From: Varroa destructor
Lineage: Eukaryota > Arthropoda > Arachnida > Mesostigmata > Varroidae
Reading direction: 5' to 3'
DNA length: 64,000 bases
Assembly: GCF_002443255.2 (NCBI RefSeq)
Contig: NW_019211454.1
Location: forward strand, 30,672,061 to 30,736,060
The position numbers were made by a program, and so were the translations under genes. The notes below the pieces were generated by a model. It worked only from the letters and a program-made list of their open reading frames with translations, was not told the DNA's origin and searched no databases. Shown one piece after another: positions 26,474-40,500 of this stretch. The number at the start of each line of letters is the position of its first letter. The first letter of the stretch is position 1.

Positions 26474-29400
26474 GATGAGATTTAATCATCAGAGTCAACG
26501 GCGCAACCGTCGTCACAATCATGTAAATATGCGAGGTTTTGTATCCAACGGTGCGTTAGTCAATGAGCGCACAATGCTTTGCGATGCTAATAGATAGCAT
26601 GCATTACTTCGAAAACTTCTGCTTTGGGACGAGATGACTGAGTAGGCTGTAACTGCGCAGCCCGGTTATCTACGCTTATATAGTTGCCCATCAAAATTCT
26701 CTATCAAACGATCGATCTGTGACGAAAATGGGCCTGTTTTAGACTGAATGTGTTATTTCTATGTTGATTATTATTTCCTTAGTGCAATGGGTGCGACAGG
26801 CTAAATCTTTGTTTCGCATATCTAATCGTTTTACCCCTAGGTATTACGCAAAGTCTAGTCCGTCGTAAACACTCATCTCGAGATATCGTGCCCTACGTTT
26901 GTCCATTGGTTCTTTTTTTGGGCCTCGTTAAAAAATCTGGATAGTGTGCCCGCTGTGCTTTGCCAAGATTTGCCTAAAGCAGAATAGCATAACAGCCTTG
27001 AAAACCACAGATTGATGTTCTGAACAGCCTAAAAACAAATCATTATACGGCTACTTCTCTAGATAACAACGTCGAATTTAGACCTTCTACAGAAGCTGGA
27101 CGACACGCCGCATATTTTTGATAAATATACAATTATTATTAGAATTTATTTACTACATCTAGTTGTAAATGCGGTGAATTGTCTCTGCAGAGCCCTTGCT
27201 TTCTGTTCCTTGACTTGTCAAGGAAGCGCAACGGCATCTTTGACAAGTTTACGTTTCATTTATTACAGCCGTTCGATTAGTTTACAAAATTCTTATTTCC
27301 ACTATATGTTTTGCATAAACGGATGCCACACATCGAGTAATGCTCTGAAAAGACTCACTGTCTGTCTTCTCACACGATACTAGCAACTGAATTTTGATTG
27401 GATAAAGTTAACCTGTGAAGATCGGCCTGATTTAACGCCCCTCGCTATCTTGCGTCCAAATTTGAGCTTGTATTAGTAAAATTCAAATAAACGATAGTTT
27501 GTGTTTGGCAGATATTCGACGATACTGCAACCTATTTAGAAGTTGCAGAATTTTTTATTGGATTTATATTAACTGAGTCGTCCATCGTATAGCACTGAAG
27601 TTCAATTATGAATACCGACTAACCGTTCGCCTGAGACAATTTAATTTTCGTCTGCATGCCTTTAAAAAAGAGGTCACATCCGAGTCCGACTCCAATGTCT
27701 TACGGATGCCAAATACAATATGGTTTCGTTGTTTTTCCATTCAAACGATCAATATAGCTCTCTCAATGAAAAGAGATCCCGAAATACATGAACATTTTTA
27801 TTTAGAAAAGTCTATAACGTGTCTCTGAAACGATCCAGTAGATGTCACACATGCGCTACTTTTGTTGTTGCTGCACGGCAACCCATGCGTGCAGTTTTCG
27901 AAAAGCGCGCTCAACGTATCGTGCACGATGCCTGTTTACAAGAAGTTTCAGCGGTCAGTAATAGTAATTCTGAGGTAACGTAAACTTACTTGCATGCGTG
28001 AGCATAATTTTCATGACAACTTATTTTTGTTTAGAGATAGTTGGATAGTAAACGAATCTGCTCGTAACTCTATTTGATATCGAACTTTATTTTCTATATA
28101 GCAATTGCAGCACTATGGCCTGGTATCGTTTTTATGCTTTTCGTCATATTTGAGCAATCGTTGGTTGATAGTGCCAGAAACATCAAATACAGAAATATAT
28201 CATATACGTATATACCATTTGCGATAAATTATACTACCATTACGACTGTTAGTCATAACTGAGTGCCGATAACGGCACCTTACCAGCGTCGGTCATCAGC
28301 TATCTAGGGAACAATAAAAAGTTACCCTAGATTTTATTGAAATACAATCTAGCCTGTCATTTCTTTTCTTCCAAACGAATATTGTATTTACGCGAGTATA
28401 CCGTCAAACACGACTATTTTCTAGATTCTACCGGTAAATGTAAATAACGCAGATCGACTATTAGCGGACAAAGGTGGCGATAAACTAAGCGCCGTTAAAA
28501 AGGCCCTCTTCCTCTTCATTAGATACTCCTTTTTCCTTATTGGCACACTTGGCATCGTTGTCGAGCTACGCGCAGACCAATAAAATTGATGTACAATAAT
28601 CACTGTGTTCTATTTCCTCAACAACCCTGACCGGTCAACGTTATGCTTTGTTCATATAACAAAGGGGCAAAGTTTAACCGGGACCCGTTATTCGCTTGGG
28701 AGCAGATGATTTACATTGAGAAACTAACATTACTGAAAGATAACGGCAAGAGAAAAGTGAGCAGCTAATTATAGCGACAATTCAACATGAAATTTGCTAC
28801 GAACTATTAGATACTTTCTGGATCTCAGAAAATTAGACGCCAGCTCCTAGCAGACAGTATAGACTAGTACTTATCAGCACTGAAAATAAAGCTATTTGAA
28901 AGCTAACCCTTGTTTCATCATTTTCGTAAACACGACGGTATCATTTACCCGACGTCACTTAGTCAAGGACGGATTAGCTCAAAACAAATATTAATTCTAT
29001 TAGAAAATTAGTAGTCCTCTGAGATATTGTAGTTCATTTTAGTTCCTTGCCATACAATGTCTGCTGGTGCATTGTTACCTATAATGGCGTAGCTAGAAAA
29101 AACGAGTACGTATACATAACAAGCAAAATTTAAATATACAATGTGTGTGTGTGTGCTTCTTGTTTTCGGAAAATATGAGATAGGGGCAAACGTAAAATAA
29201 GCGGGTAGACACGTATTTTCGACTCGGTTATAATGTAGTGCGGTTTGTCGTTGACACAATTTTCCCGGAAAAATAACAATGGTCTTTCAATTAGCGTGCA
29301 TTATTAAATGTCTGGTTCCCGCGCTTGAAAACGTAAGAAACTTGGATATTTTGTGTTTGTACTGTAGATTTTTCTAATAGAGTCCTGTGTTCATTCCCAT

Positions 29401-30546
29401 CTCGCCTGACACGAGCCTTACTTGTTCGCTTACGATTTAACAGACGTAAAAAATACCGATTAACACGTCTAGAAATGCTGCTCCTCGCTCAAACGGTTCG
29501 CTCTACTTTTGTCAACTAGTCGTATCAACAACATAAAACTGTCCAATTAATAAAGAATTCACTTCCCGTTATATTCTAACGTAAGTAGTTATAACCAATA
29601 AATCAGTCATATCTGGCCAGCTTGAACCAGGTCTACTAAATACTGGAAAAGAAAGTCTTGAAAATAGATAACCTACACGTTTGGAAGGCCACCCAAAAGG
29701 CAAATATATGATAAGCGCTAACATGAATAGCATATGTTAGTTGTTGTCAGCACAAAAATACTCACCGAGGTTTTGTGCTTGATTAGTAATAAGGATTCGT
29801 TAAAATCAATAAAAGACTGCTTTTTACTCTAAAATGTAATACGCAGCAGTGTTATCTATAAGGAATAACCTGAATACGACGGATACATGTACATTGCTAT
29901 TGTATACACAGAAGCACAACAATTTAGAAAGCGACAATAAAAATGATCTGGTTCTATAAAGCCTAAGTCAAAAGCATGATTCGTTTCATATCTAGCATTG
30001 ATTAATCTCTAGCGTACCGTTTAAAAGCAGTAACTTTCTTCTAGTAGAATGCAAATAGGTATGGGAGCTTTTTTTTGCTTTTACCTAAAAAAAGTGACCG
30101 AATCTGCTCGAGTCAAATCTTTGGCTCCTTTATACCTTCATCACCATTAAGGTCTACCAAGTATCTTAAATGTTAAACTAGAGTCTTGAGAAATATATTT
30201 ACTTTTATTGTTATTATTAAATAACAGGATCAGATGAGATCTTTATAGAGAATTCGTCATACAATTCGCATCGTACGGCGAGGTGGCTCAACAGGGGTAC
30301 CAAACTCGTCTTCCTAGATATATAGTCTACTATACAAACGCAGTTTAACATTAATCTAGGACTACATATGGGACCATTCCAAATTGACTACAGTTTGCCT
30401 TAATGAATATAAGTAATACAAAAAAAACTCGAGTGAGGTTAAAGGAAAAATTCCTCGAACCACGCTATACTGCTGACTACATACTATAAATATTGTAGCA
30501 TAGGAATCATTGTTTTGTTATTCCACTAGTTTAAACATTTTTTTTT

Positions 30547-30572
30547 TATTTAAAACGGTTATTTAAAACGGT
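30547..30572. repeat. 13-bp perfect tandem duplication
   Basis: TATTTAAAACGGT occurs twice head to tail. This is a simple recent duplication in non-coding DNA. Confidence 0.9.
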
Positions 30573-31678
30573 AAAGCGATTTGAGTCATTATCAGTGCTA
30601 ACTTTCGCACCTTCATGTGATAGAAAATTCCTCTATAATTTGTCCCAAGTAATAACGATACGTTAAACGAAGCCACATAATAATATTGCCCTCGTGACAG
30701 CGCAAGAGGTAACGTATATGCTTGCCGAACTTCAGGGAAAACGGTAGTCTGGGTTCGAAGCCGTTCGTAGGCATCTCGTTTCGTGCTTAGCGGAAAAATT
30801 ACTAGCCGAACAGCATTATACCGAGCGATTACATAGTAAATATTATTCGTATTTATCTAGTTTGTCCAAGTTATCAATGCGCGCATATTTACTGTGACCT
30901 ATGTTGGCGCTAAGAACTGTCCGTTAACAATCGTGCTATCCGCCTATAAAGTTATTCCCTGTTATAGGTGCGAACGGTTCGAGTTTAAAGGCATAAATGC
31001 CTTTTTACTATTTGATGTAGTTTTTACCTTCTGGTCGTATTAGGGAAAACATGTAATCTTCTAGTAGCTTGCAGGTACTCACTGCACAAGTAATCGGCCT
31101 ATCTCCATTAAAGGATGCCCTTAATATAAAGCCACTGGAGCTGAAGCGCAGTCTGTGTGTCACCATGGTGTGTTTGGTGTCATTATGATAATTGCAATCA
31201 TTTACTAACAGCAATCCTCCATACTGCTGCCTTAGTCTAAACCGGTAGGCAGATTGATAGATACCCTTTACGCAATTACGAAGAGTCTAGCAAAAAGCTT
31301 TTTCTCGCATCTGTTCAAGACGGTGTTCATCACGCGGCTATGTGAAACCCTTGATATACTAGATTAAATCTGTGAGCTGCGTTATGCCGCATTCAACGTT
31401 GCTCGAAGTTGCAGTAGCATAATAAGTAGCTAACAATGGTGACGACGAAGTGAGAAAACGAGGACAGAACGTCTGCGAGAGATTTAGTTCTTGTTTTGGC
31501 GCGCCGTTCGCTGAGCGGGTCGCCGTAACGGCCGGCATGCTTGCGGTTGTAGACATTAACGACATAATAATGAATAGCTTTTTAGTAACAGAAACTGCAG
31601 CGGTTATTGCATTCGTTGTCGGCGCCAAAACAATCATCACTGTCGTAGCGAGGAGTTTTATCGACGGATGGAAGCCGC

Positions 31679-31695
31679 AGCGGCGGCGGCGGCGG
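31679..31695. repeat. (CGG)5 triplet tract
   Basis: CAG followed by five CGG units, inside the CpG-rich region. Confidence 0.9.
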
Positions 31696-31984
31696 TCGTT
31701 TGTCACAGCCGTTAATAAATCTCAGGCACGGTCTATGATAGGTACGATGACTATTTGCTACTGGTTGCCGACATCACTAGCGAAATTGTCAATAGAATAA
31801 GCAGTAGTCATCCAGCTGCAGCTGTTATTGGGGCCAGCCGTCGCCGCCAGCTGTCGTAACAAACAGAAACTGCAGGTGGACTAGCTCTTTATTCCCGCGG
31901 CGTGATAGCAGCGACAAACAGGGGGAAAAGCCAGCAGCCGTAGAGTAGTGGTAGTATCGGTTCTGTAAACGTTAGGGTCTTCAT

Positions 31985-31995
31985 CCCCCCCCCCC
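31985..31995. repeat. Poly(C) run, 11 bases
   Basis: Homopolymer of C within the probable 5' leader region. Its length is prone to sequencing error. Confidence 0.9.
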
Positions 31996-34910
31996 AACGG
32001 CTTGCTAACGTTGCAGTTTTTTTATATTTTGCTGTCCAGGTGTCTGTCTCCTACAAATCAGCTACGGGAGAAAAATCATCCTGACGACGCGATATCAAAT
32101 CGAGAACGCAACACGGTAGCAGAGCCGTCTGGAGCCGAACAGAATCGAACAGCAAGAAGCCACCACCCGGCGACCGTCCAGCGGTAGCTGTTTAGATCGT
32201 TCAAGGTACGTCTCAAATGTTGCGGCTATAACAACTACGGTTATATACGAACGATTACGGATCGGCGGCAACGGCGACGACCGCTGCTGTTGAACGGTTG
32301 TTACTCCAGATCCGTCCCTGGCCATCCGTCTGCGCGTACTACTGCGGCCATCGCATCCAACGATGTGGATATGGAACGGCAATGGCGGCTGCCAGCAACC
32401 GCCTAGCGATTGCTGCGCTGCGTCTAAGTCGGCCAGCAATAGCACTACTACAGGCTGTCCCTACGTTTGATAGTAATAGTGGTTACTACAATGGGGGTGG
32501 TGATGTTGGTCGTCGCAAAGACAGATCCCATGAGCAGCGCGAGCGCCGCCAACCGCTTGCCTTACTATCTATCTATTTATCTCTCTGACTAGCAGCAGCG
32601 CTCTGGCTCGCTAGTTGGCTGGTTACTTTTGCCACCGCCAAGAGACGAACAGACCGATCGACCGAACGACCCCCTCGCTCTCGTCTGATGTGAGAGGGAG
32701 AGACATCGTACGATTTTATTTATGCTATCGCAGCGCCGCCACCGTCCTGCTGGGGACCAACAGCGGCAGTCTGCTGGGTGATGATATAGTCAGGCCGCCG
32801 CTCCTGAGAGCCATCAGCAGGCCAGGCCAGGCAGGTAATAATAGACGAGTGATAGGCACAACACGACAAACAGAAAGAAAAAAAGACGAATAATATTCAC
32901 TGGGCGCCTAGAGAGTGCGATCGCATGCATGTGTACCTCGATGAGGCGTTACCATAAGTGCTACTGATACCATACTCAGTGTAGTGTGTAAGTAGAGTGA
33001 AAAAACGAGTGGTGCTGAACGCAAAAAACTGCGACACGGTGACAGGCACATCGGCACATAATCGAAAGCACATAGGCGAATAGATCGAGCCACGGGACCG
33101 AAGAAACGGCACATCATACAGAAACAAAGGTAAGACGAATCGTACTGCGGGGATATTGTGACAAACGTTCGTCGAATAGTCAAGCGTTGAGCTCAGGACG
33201 TCATTTGACAGCATAACGATTGCGCCAGTCATAGACGCTAGCTAGCTCTGACCGTTATTAAACGATTTCTCGACAAACTGCAGTCGCGTCACCCATGACG
33301 CTGCCAGTGTAACGTTTGTGTTCCGAATGTTATGAGTGGGCCACGACATTGTAGTATGCCATATACGCTGACAGTTTCTCGCGGCGAACGAGATAAGACG
33401 ACGATAATCCGAATGGAAAAAACATACGTTTCAAGATTCAAATAAGGCCTGTGGCATCTGTCCATTTATATTTCTATCCGCTGTACTGTTCGTTGAGCGC
33501 ACGAGCTTGAAAAAAGCCAGAAATATACATTGACTGTAAACAGCAGCTACAGGGTCAGAGAGTGACACGACAGAGGAATTTCGTGTCCGAACGGACGGAC
33601 AAATCCGTATCGTTTTCTCTATCGACGCATTGACATTTGTCGAACAGAAGAAAAAGACCATGAACTGTCCCTGCGCACTCGTCCATAGCCCGCGCTTCAC
33701 TTCTTGTCGATTAACCAGCGGCAGCACTAGCGCATACGCCACGACAGGGTGCCGGAAAGACTGATATACGTACGTAGAACGGACAGAAAGCACAGGCAAC
33801 AGCGGCACAACGATAGACAACTAACCAAGAATTGGGGTTTTTGCCGCCGGACGCGTACAGCAGCGCCACACCTTACCTCGCTAGTAAACAAAGCAGCTTA
33901 AGCGAGCTTGCACAGTTGTCAGCCACGGTTGTCTGATCTGTATTATCAATTTAGACGTTTGATCACTGACCGAGGACAGCTTGTCCATTTGCCTTACTGT
34001 CGTCTATTGAAAGACTGAATCGTTCTCGAAAGAGTGAACGAATTGTGCGTCTTTGCATATGCTATCGTAGGTGTGCCTATATGCATTTATCTGTACATAA
34101 TCGTGTGTAACGCGAATCGTAATTGCATTTCTGCCAGGTGCAAAAAACGTATTCTCTGTTGAAAAGTACCTGCAAAACAGTGCGTCTCCAAGTAAGACAA
34201 TATTTATTTATACCGTATGACGTTGTTGATATTATATCATGTCATCGATATACGGTTCGTCAACGAAATGGAGGCAATTTACAAAGCAACTTAAAGAGAA
34301 GAACAATGTATTTGGTAAGGCAGTCGTGGCAAAAATTTGTCCTTTTTTTTCCCTTAATTAGCACAGGCGAGCTAGGCAGAACGGCCCACGTGGAACTACT
34401 TGTCAATGCGTTGCGTATTCGTGTATAGTATTATCGTCTGTAGAGTCTGATTCTCGTCCAACATGCACAAAGAGTACAGGCAGAAGTGTGTGCTTATATG
34501 TCCGATCGTGTAATTGTTTTCGGCAGTGGCGTTGGTTGACACATGGTTCGATGCTGGCGACCCAGCTTAGTGGTTGGCTTGACGCAGGGATAGGTGTTGG
34601 TGGTTAGTTTAATGGTGGGTCTACTGATTGGATTGCTTGTCAAACTGGCTAGCGGTCATGCAATAATGAGCAAGACGAAAAATTATATTCAACCCACCAG
34701 TAACTGCCACTCGATAGAGTGGCATGACATATACACCGCCGGAAGCTCTGTCTTGTATGACAGGCAGGTTTCGGCTGAATTTGTTAGTCTACGGGATGTA
34801 CTGAGCGTAATGGTTAAATCAGCGAATGGCTGGCGCTGGCCGGCCATCTCAAGTTTTCAAAGGTATAACCTGCACAAGCCTGGTTTATTTGCTTCTAGTA
34901 CATATAACAT

Positions 34911-34942
34911 GTATATATATACATACATACATATATATATAC

Positions 34943-34987
<45 letters not shown>
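34911..34987. repeat. (TA)n/(TACA)n microsatellite
   Basis: Compound repeat: TA units interrupted by a few ACAT units, ending in an uninterrupted TA run. Length is probably variable between individuals. Confidence 0.95.
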
Positions 34988-34990
<3 letters not shown>

Positions 34991-37480
34991 AAACAATTTA
35001 CGTGCACAGTGCAAATTACAGTTGTCATAAGAATCCGCGGTAATATAGGCCATTGAGTTCGCTATGTGTTTAATTCGCCCCTAGCGGGAGCACTCACAAC
35101 AGACTATAAGTTATTGTACCATTACTACCAAGACCAACAATAATAACGGTAGCCAGTGTGATTATAACGAGTATAAGGCCATTTGCGGATATTGAGCTAA
35201 GGCTTTTTTTAGGTAACAAACTAGAGAGGCGTACAAAACCATATGTCAATATCTATGCGCATGCGAATTGAAAACTCTGGATCGAGGTACTCTGACGAAG
35301 TTACGTAACTCGTAATATACAACATAAGGTACACTTCCCCTTATAACAATGTAAGAACTCTTGGAACCAGTGTGCATCGGAGTTATGCTGGATGAATGTT
35401 GGCAACGGTAGTATGCGTTTCTTTTCAACAACTTAAGCCTTTATTTGAATCTACTGTAGATGATGGTTGGTCGACTTGCCTCAGATCGAAGTACAGAATC
35501 TGGGAAAAGTTGACCCATTTTCTTTTCTGTAAGACGAACCTTGCTAAACCAAATATGTATGTATAGGCAGCTAACCGCACAACTTAACCGCTAATTTGAC
35601 TTTTCCTAATATCTGATGTCTTGTACCGGTAACGTCTGTTACTACTATTGATTGCCTCTACATTAGATACGACTGTAATATTGCGTGGGGAGTAGCCGCG
35701 TACAGTACCAGAGAAGTCCCCTCTCCCGGGGTGGGGCAAATAGTCCTGTAGTGGGTGACCTAGGGTTATCCGAAATGGCTTCGGGAGAAATCCACATACC
35801 TTCTGAAATAGATAAATTTCCCCCCCGAAATGGGTTAAAAGTGTCAGATTTAATGTGGCCTATATTGTGGCTGTGTGAGGACCACCGCTATCGCTGTAGC
35901 TAGTGAAAATGCTAGGGAACTGCAGAGCAAACAGCATTGATATCGTGCTAAGGAACGGCTTATATGATGAACGCATATGCGTTACAAGTTAGTAGACTCG
36001 GCATCAGTTAATACGGGATCTACGGCTAAAAGGGGCGACTCTTCTGAAGCCAGTAAGCGTGGGGTCTGCTTGCACAAGCAACAGCGGGTCTCCTTTGAAA
36101 AAGGAATTGGAATAAAAGCTGCTCTGATTGGCTTGGTAGCGAAAAAGCACGATCAAGCTGAAGGGCTGTACGGAATATTTTTAGCCAGATAGTTTGCATT
36201 AATAAACTAATTAGAAGTGATTGGTTATTCTATTGCTGTCCTTCGCATTAATTCAGAATTGTTTGCAACATTATCTTGATGGAAGAACAACTTTGCTGCC
36301 TCGTCGCCACTTATTTGGTATTTTTTCCCTGATGAGTGGTTGCAATGACAATTAATCTCGTAAATTTGCTAATAAGTTGTATTACCTAGTAGTTATATAG
36401 TCGACGGTGCGTCTCTCAGGTTCACCTGAGCAGGTCCTGTGTCGGCGCTCGTCATGACCGTTTGGCTATTTTTCCAAAGGAGCTGAACGTGCAAGCTACG
36501 ACGTGGCATTTGATCTGATCAGCTGATTGTGCAAGTGACATATATGGCTTTGTTCAGTCCCGACTTATGTTTTGTCCGTTTCTTATTACCATAAATGCAT
36601 TGGTGACGTTTTGCTTTACTTCACCTGAAACCCTGATGTTCCTCATAGTATAATAGTACCCATGTGTTGGCTGGTGTCCGCTACGCCAGCTTCTTAAATG
36701 CCATTGCCTGTAAAATAATTATGTATAGGGAAGCAGCGCGCGATTTTCTGCTCTGTGCTGTGCACCACGGCAAGGATTGCCACAGTTGCCCTTAATTAAA
36801 AGAAAGGGAAAAACGCAGAGAGGTAAACGCCATCGATCTGAAGTTTGCCAATTAATGCGCACTTGACCGTTTGTTTCTGACTCAGGGCCAACGGTAACAG
36901 AAGCGTTGGTATAGATGACAATGAAAAACGTGAATGAAGATATGGTATTGACTGAGCGAAATCAGTGACGGAATGTTTCTAGGGCTGATTAGGAAAGACC
37001 CAGCGTCGGTGAAGATATCATCGAGCACTAAATGGTCAAATAAATCGATTTGTCTACATGAGCGATACAAATGCACAAGGTTTGTTTAAAAACTAGCAGG
37101 CTTCGTGAGATCTGATTGCGATTTACTTTTTGGGCAACCATTAGGACGAATTTTTAGCTATAACCTGGAAGATGTCAAGGTACAACTTCAGAGAAGTGCA
37201 CTAAAGATCACAGTTAATACATTTGCGTGGGGCACATACACCAAATTTGTTCAATAATATCGGATTATATCCGAATATCTATACAAATAAATAAGGCTTG
37301 CTGTTCGTCAGTGCCGCGTAGTTTTTGGGGGAAGAAAGTAAAAAAAAACAAAGAAGCAATTTCGTAGCGTTCATTATTTTTTCTAGCTTAAAACGTCCGA
37401 TTTATTTTTTTTGGCTCACACTAAGTTGCACCTGAAATAGAATCATCGTGGCTGAATTAAGCTCTAATTTTTCTATATTT

Positions 37481-37510
37481 TAAAAGCTATGCCGTGGTTA
37501 AAAGCTATGC
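37481..37510. repeat. 12-bp duplication, 18-bp period
   Basis: TAAAAGCTATGC at 37481-37492 and again at 37499-37510. Confidence 0.8.
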
Positions 37511-40500
37511 TAATAGATTTAGTAAAATAATTTCAAAATCAATGCGACTTTTTCCCGTTAATCTTTATATTAGACATGATTTCAAGTTAGAAGTGCCTCT
37601 TTTAGAAGAACCGAAAGCAGAATGCAAGGTAGAGTCAGTCGTTACGCTCCGACCAATTACACGGTAATGCAGCATACGGCTTTAACGGCAGTACTAGGTA
37701 GGTATAAGTTATAGAAATGAAAACATTTTGTAATTGTAAAACATAAAAATGGGCTAATACGACGGTGTTACTGTCGTTTTCGTAGTTGACGAATAATCTG
37801 ACGTTCTCAGGTTAGGACAAACTACAATACTGCTCGAGTTGAGAGATTAGGATCTGCGCGGTGTCTATAAGAAGTTTCGTTAGGTGACAATTGACTGGTC
37901 AAATGCCAATAATGATGGCATTGCCCTGATAACCTACCCATTTATGTTCTAGCCCTACAGGTTAGGAATAGCTGAATGCAAACACGATCAATTCTTATAT
38001 TTGCGCTTATTAAGTTACCAGCAATCAACAGATTTACTACATTCCTCTAGAAGGTCTGTCGAACCATCGACCCCTCTTTTTCCTTCCGAGATGATTTAAA
38101 CAAGTACTATTAAATTTCATTTGGATTTTTCTATCTGTGTGTCTATCTCTTGGTACGGAGACGTGAAAAAAAATAAGCGAAACTAAGATAGAACTATGGA
38201 CACAGTGAATCTGAAATCTTTCGACTTGCATTTTCTATTGATTACAAGGCTATGTAAGCAAAAGATTTTCGAGACCACTTAAAAAAGCGGCAAAGGCAGG
38301 TAAACATCTTCTTTCTTCTAAGCCCTGCTCAGAAGTCCGTGGTCCTGGTATCTGCTGTACTACTACTTGACAGCTTCTTATTTGTTCTAGCGAAAATCTG
38401 TTCATTTCATTGTCGAATATAGACGTATGCGTTGCGTGTCGTGGTCTAAGCTTGGCTCAACCTATACCATTGTCTACGAAGATAAATGTGCGTCTGCTAG
38501 TGCGGCATGACCGCTGCTATTATAATAGCTTACCTCTTGCCCTGAGGTGGCGCCGTAGTCACTTAGTGTTCGTTGTCGGTTTGCATACCGGCATCCAACG
38601 ACCATCAGATAAGCTTTGTAACGCTCTTTTATACAGACATCGGATGTCTACAGCACAAACAGGATCCTCTCTCGCTGTCTCTCTCTAGCTTTAAGTTTTC
38701 TTTCTTTATTTTCTTTTGGCGACCCTCCGCTCATCTTCATTCTGTTGCGACTTGCTGATTGATACGGCCATGGGGGGCTGCTCGACGCTAGCGTTGCCAT
38801 CAATGAGCGACTGATACGCGTCAAACGGCAGCACTAACAGAGCAGGCCATTAGCTGCTTCTTACGCATAAACAACATCAGCCATTATTTCTGGATGACGC
38901 ACCGACACATTTACCCTTACTTCCTAATCACAGTGATGCAGACTAAAGTTCGCGACTGGTGCTGCCACCACCGGCGCAGCAGTCATCAATACTCGCAAAC
39001 GTAGATAAAGATACAACAACGACGATGACGACGACAGCGTAATTAATCCTCGCACCACCTGTGGCATTGACCCGATCTTCACGTCTGAGGTCAACGTTAC
39101 CGCAGGGTGCGAACGGCCCCCACTGCAACTGCCGCTGTCCCCTATGAAGCATGCGTCGCTTCAAAGCTCCCAACATAAATATATAGGGTTCTCCGTCCAC
39201 CTCATTCGTTAACCGGAACGAAGCTACAAACAATTTAATGGTTTGGGTGGGCGAGTAAATTCAGTCACTCGACAATAGCAACAACGATCAGTCAGCTGGT
39301 CCCAGATTCATTTTTACGTGTCTAATGTTTTATTGTGTCCATTTGTGGCAGCCATTGCTGTTCCTATCACGACTGCTACATTAATTAGTGTATTTCGATG
39401 CATTTTATGAAAGTTTCTGCTGTGGATAAGAACTCTACGAAAAGATATGTAGAAGAAAATCGATTTATTCATATCAAAATGTTGGCATGCTCAGTTCTAT
39501 TACTGCTATATATTAGTGCATTTTAAAATAGCTGAGAAACTTCGTTATTTCCTACATGCAATCTGTAAACATTTAACAGAGCATTGGGCGTGAGGTTTCG
39601 GTGAAGTCTTCAGATTTGGACATGGTCCTGCTTTACAGCTGTTTGCAGCCTTCGCCGGTCCAAAAAGGCAGTGTTACCACAATTTACTGACCTTCAACCG
39701 ACGCTATTATTATTATGACCTTAGTTTCTTTTTGTTGATGTCGTTGCGGTCATTGTTCCCTTGCTTGTTGCTTACTTCGTCCGTAAGCCTTCCTACTAGT
39801 GGCTTAACCTTTATTGCTTAAGGGACAGCAGGCGAGTCACCGAAGCAGCTCGTCCAGTAACTGAAATACTGGTGGACCGTATGACTACAATCAAAATCAC
39901 ATCGGAACCTGAGGATAGTAACTTTGGCCACTTCAGACGCGACGTAGCATTTTTAATAGTTTTCCAAGTTCTATAATTGCATCTGTTAATGTTTCCCGGA
40001 TTGTTGTGCGCTGAGACAGACAATAATAGTTTCAATACTCGCCAGACTTCTTCCTCTAGCTATCGAAAGCAATGCAAGTACTAATTATTGAGGACGGAAG
40101 AATGAACGAATGTCTTCGTATTAGCAGTAGCATTGTAATAGATAACAGTTCGCACTTAACTCGGCCCTTGAGGACATGGCAAATATTTTATTATCTAAGA
40201 TGAACAATAGTTTGTTGTGCTTCGACCGTTTTACATGTATGCTCATGACTCCTTTAACACCTGAAGGTCAGAAGGAACTAATAGCAGTACAGTGACCCCA
40301 ATGTCAGCATAAAACAACAATGTTGATGAAATCAATTGGCTCGTTATACTCAATATATAATATATATAACTCAATATGCGGCAAGGCTGCAGTGGACTAT
40401 TTCTGGCGCGAGAAACCCATGACCAACGAAAGCGTCACGATGGTGAAGGTAATGAACCTGCCAACGTCGTATACTCATGAATTGTTTAACAATTGTCGAC

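Larger units (their letters stand above)
16341..31439. other. Long non-coding stretch, no gene recognised
   Basis: About 15 kb with no frame that resembles a known family. The longest frames (about 100 codons, for example on the minus strand at 16693-16992 and 17451-17765) are of a length expected by chance in this much sequence. It contains a 28-bp A-rich run at 17047-17074, a (GA)14 tract, a perfect inverted repeat at 26431-26473 and a few short tandem duplications. It could be intergenic or a distal 5' intron of ACSL. Confidence 0.5.
31440..33129 (+). promoter_or_regulatory. ACSL4: G+C/CpG-rich region, probable ACSL promoter and 5' leader
   Basis: About 1.7 kb with visibly higher G+C, many CpG and long runs of CAG/CGG/CAA-like triplets, as in arthropod promoters and long 5' leaders. 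It holds (CGG)5 at 31681-31695 and an 11-C run at 31985-31995. Plus-strand splice donors are abundant: CAAG|GTACGT after 32204, GCAG|GTAATA after 32834, and a full-consensus AAAG|GTAAGA after 33129. ACSL coding exon 1 starts only two bases after a splice acceptor (44527), so a non-coding exon must lie upstream, and this is the nearest strong candidate. TCAGTG near 32976-32981 is one possible initiator. Open frames of about 100-130 codons here look like GC-driven chance frames. Which donor is used cannot be decided without transcripts. Confidence 0.4.

Noticed and set aside
30740..30775. B-box-like GGGTTCGAAGCC
   Set aside because: The flanks cannot form a T stem and there is no upstream A-box or anticodon arm; not a tRNA.
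31359..33820. Several open frames of 90-130 codons on both strands
   Set aside because: They fall in the G+C-rich patch where stop codons are rare, overlap each other on both strands, and show low-complexity Arg/Ser/Thr/Ala runs. Best explained by composition.
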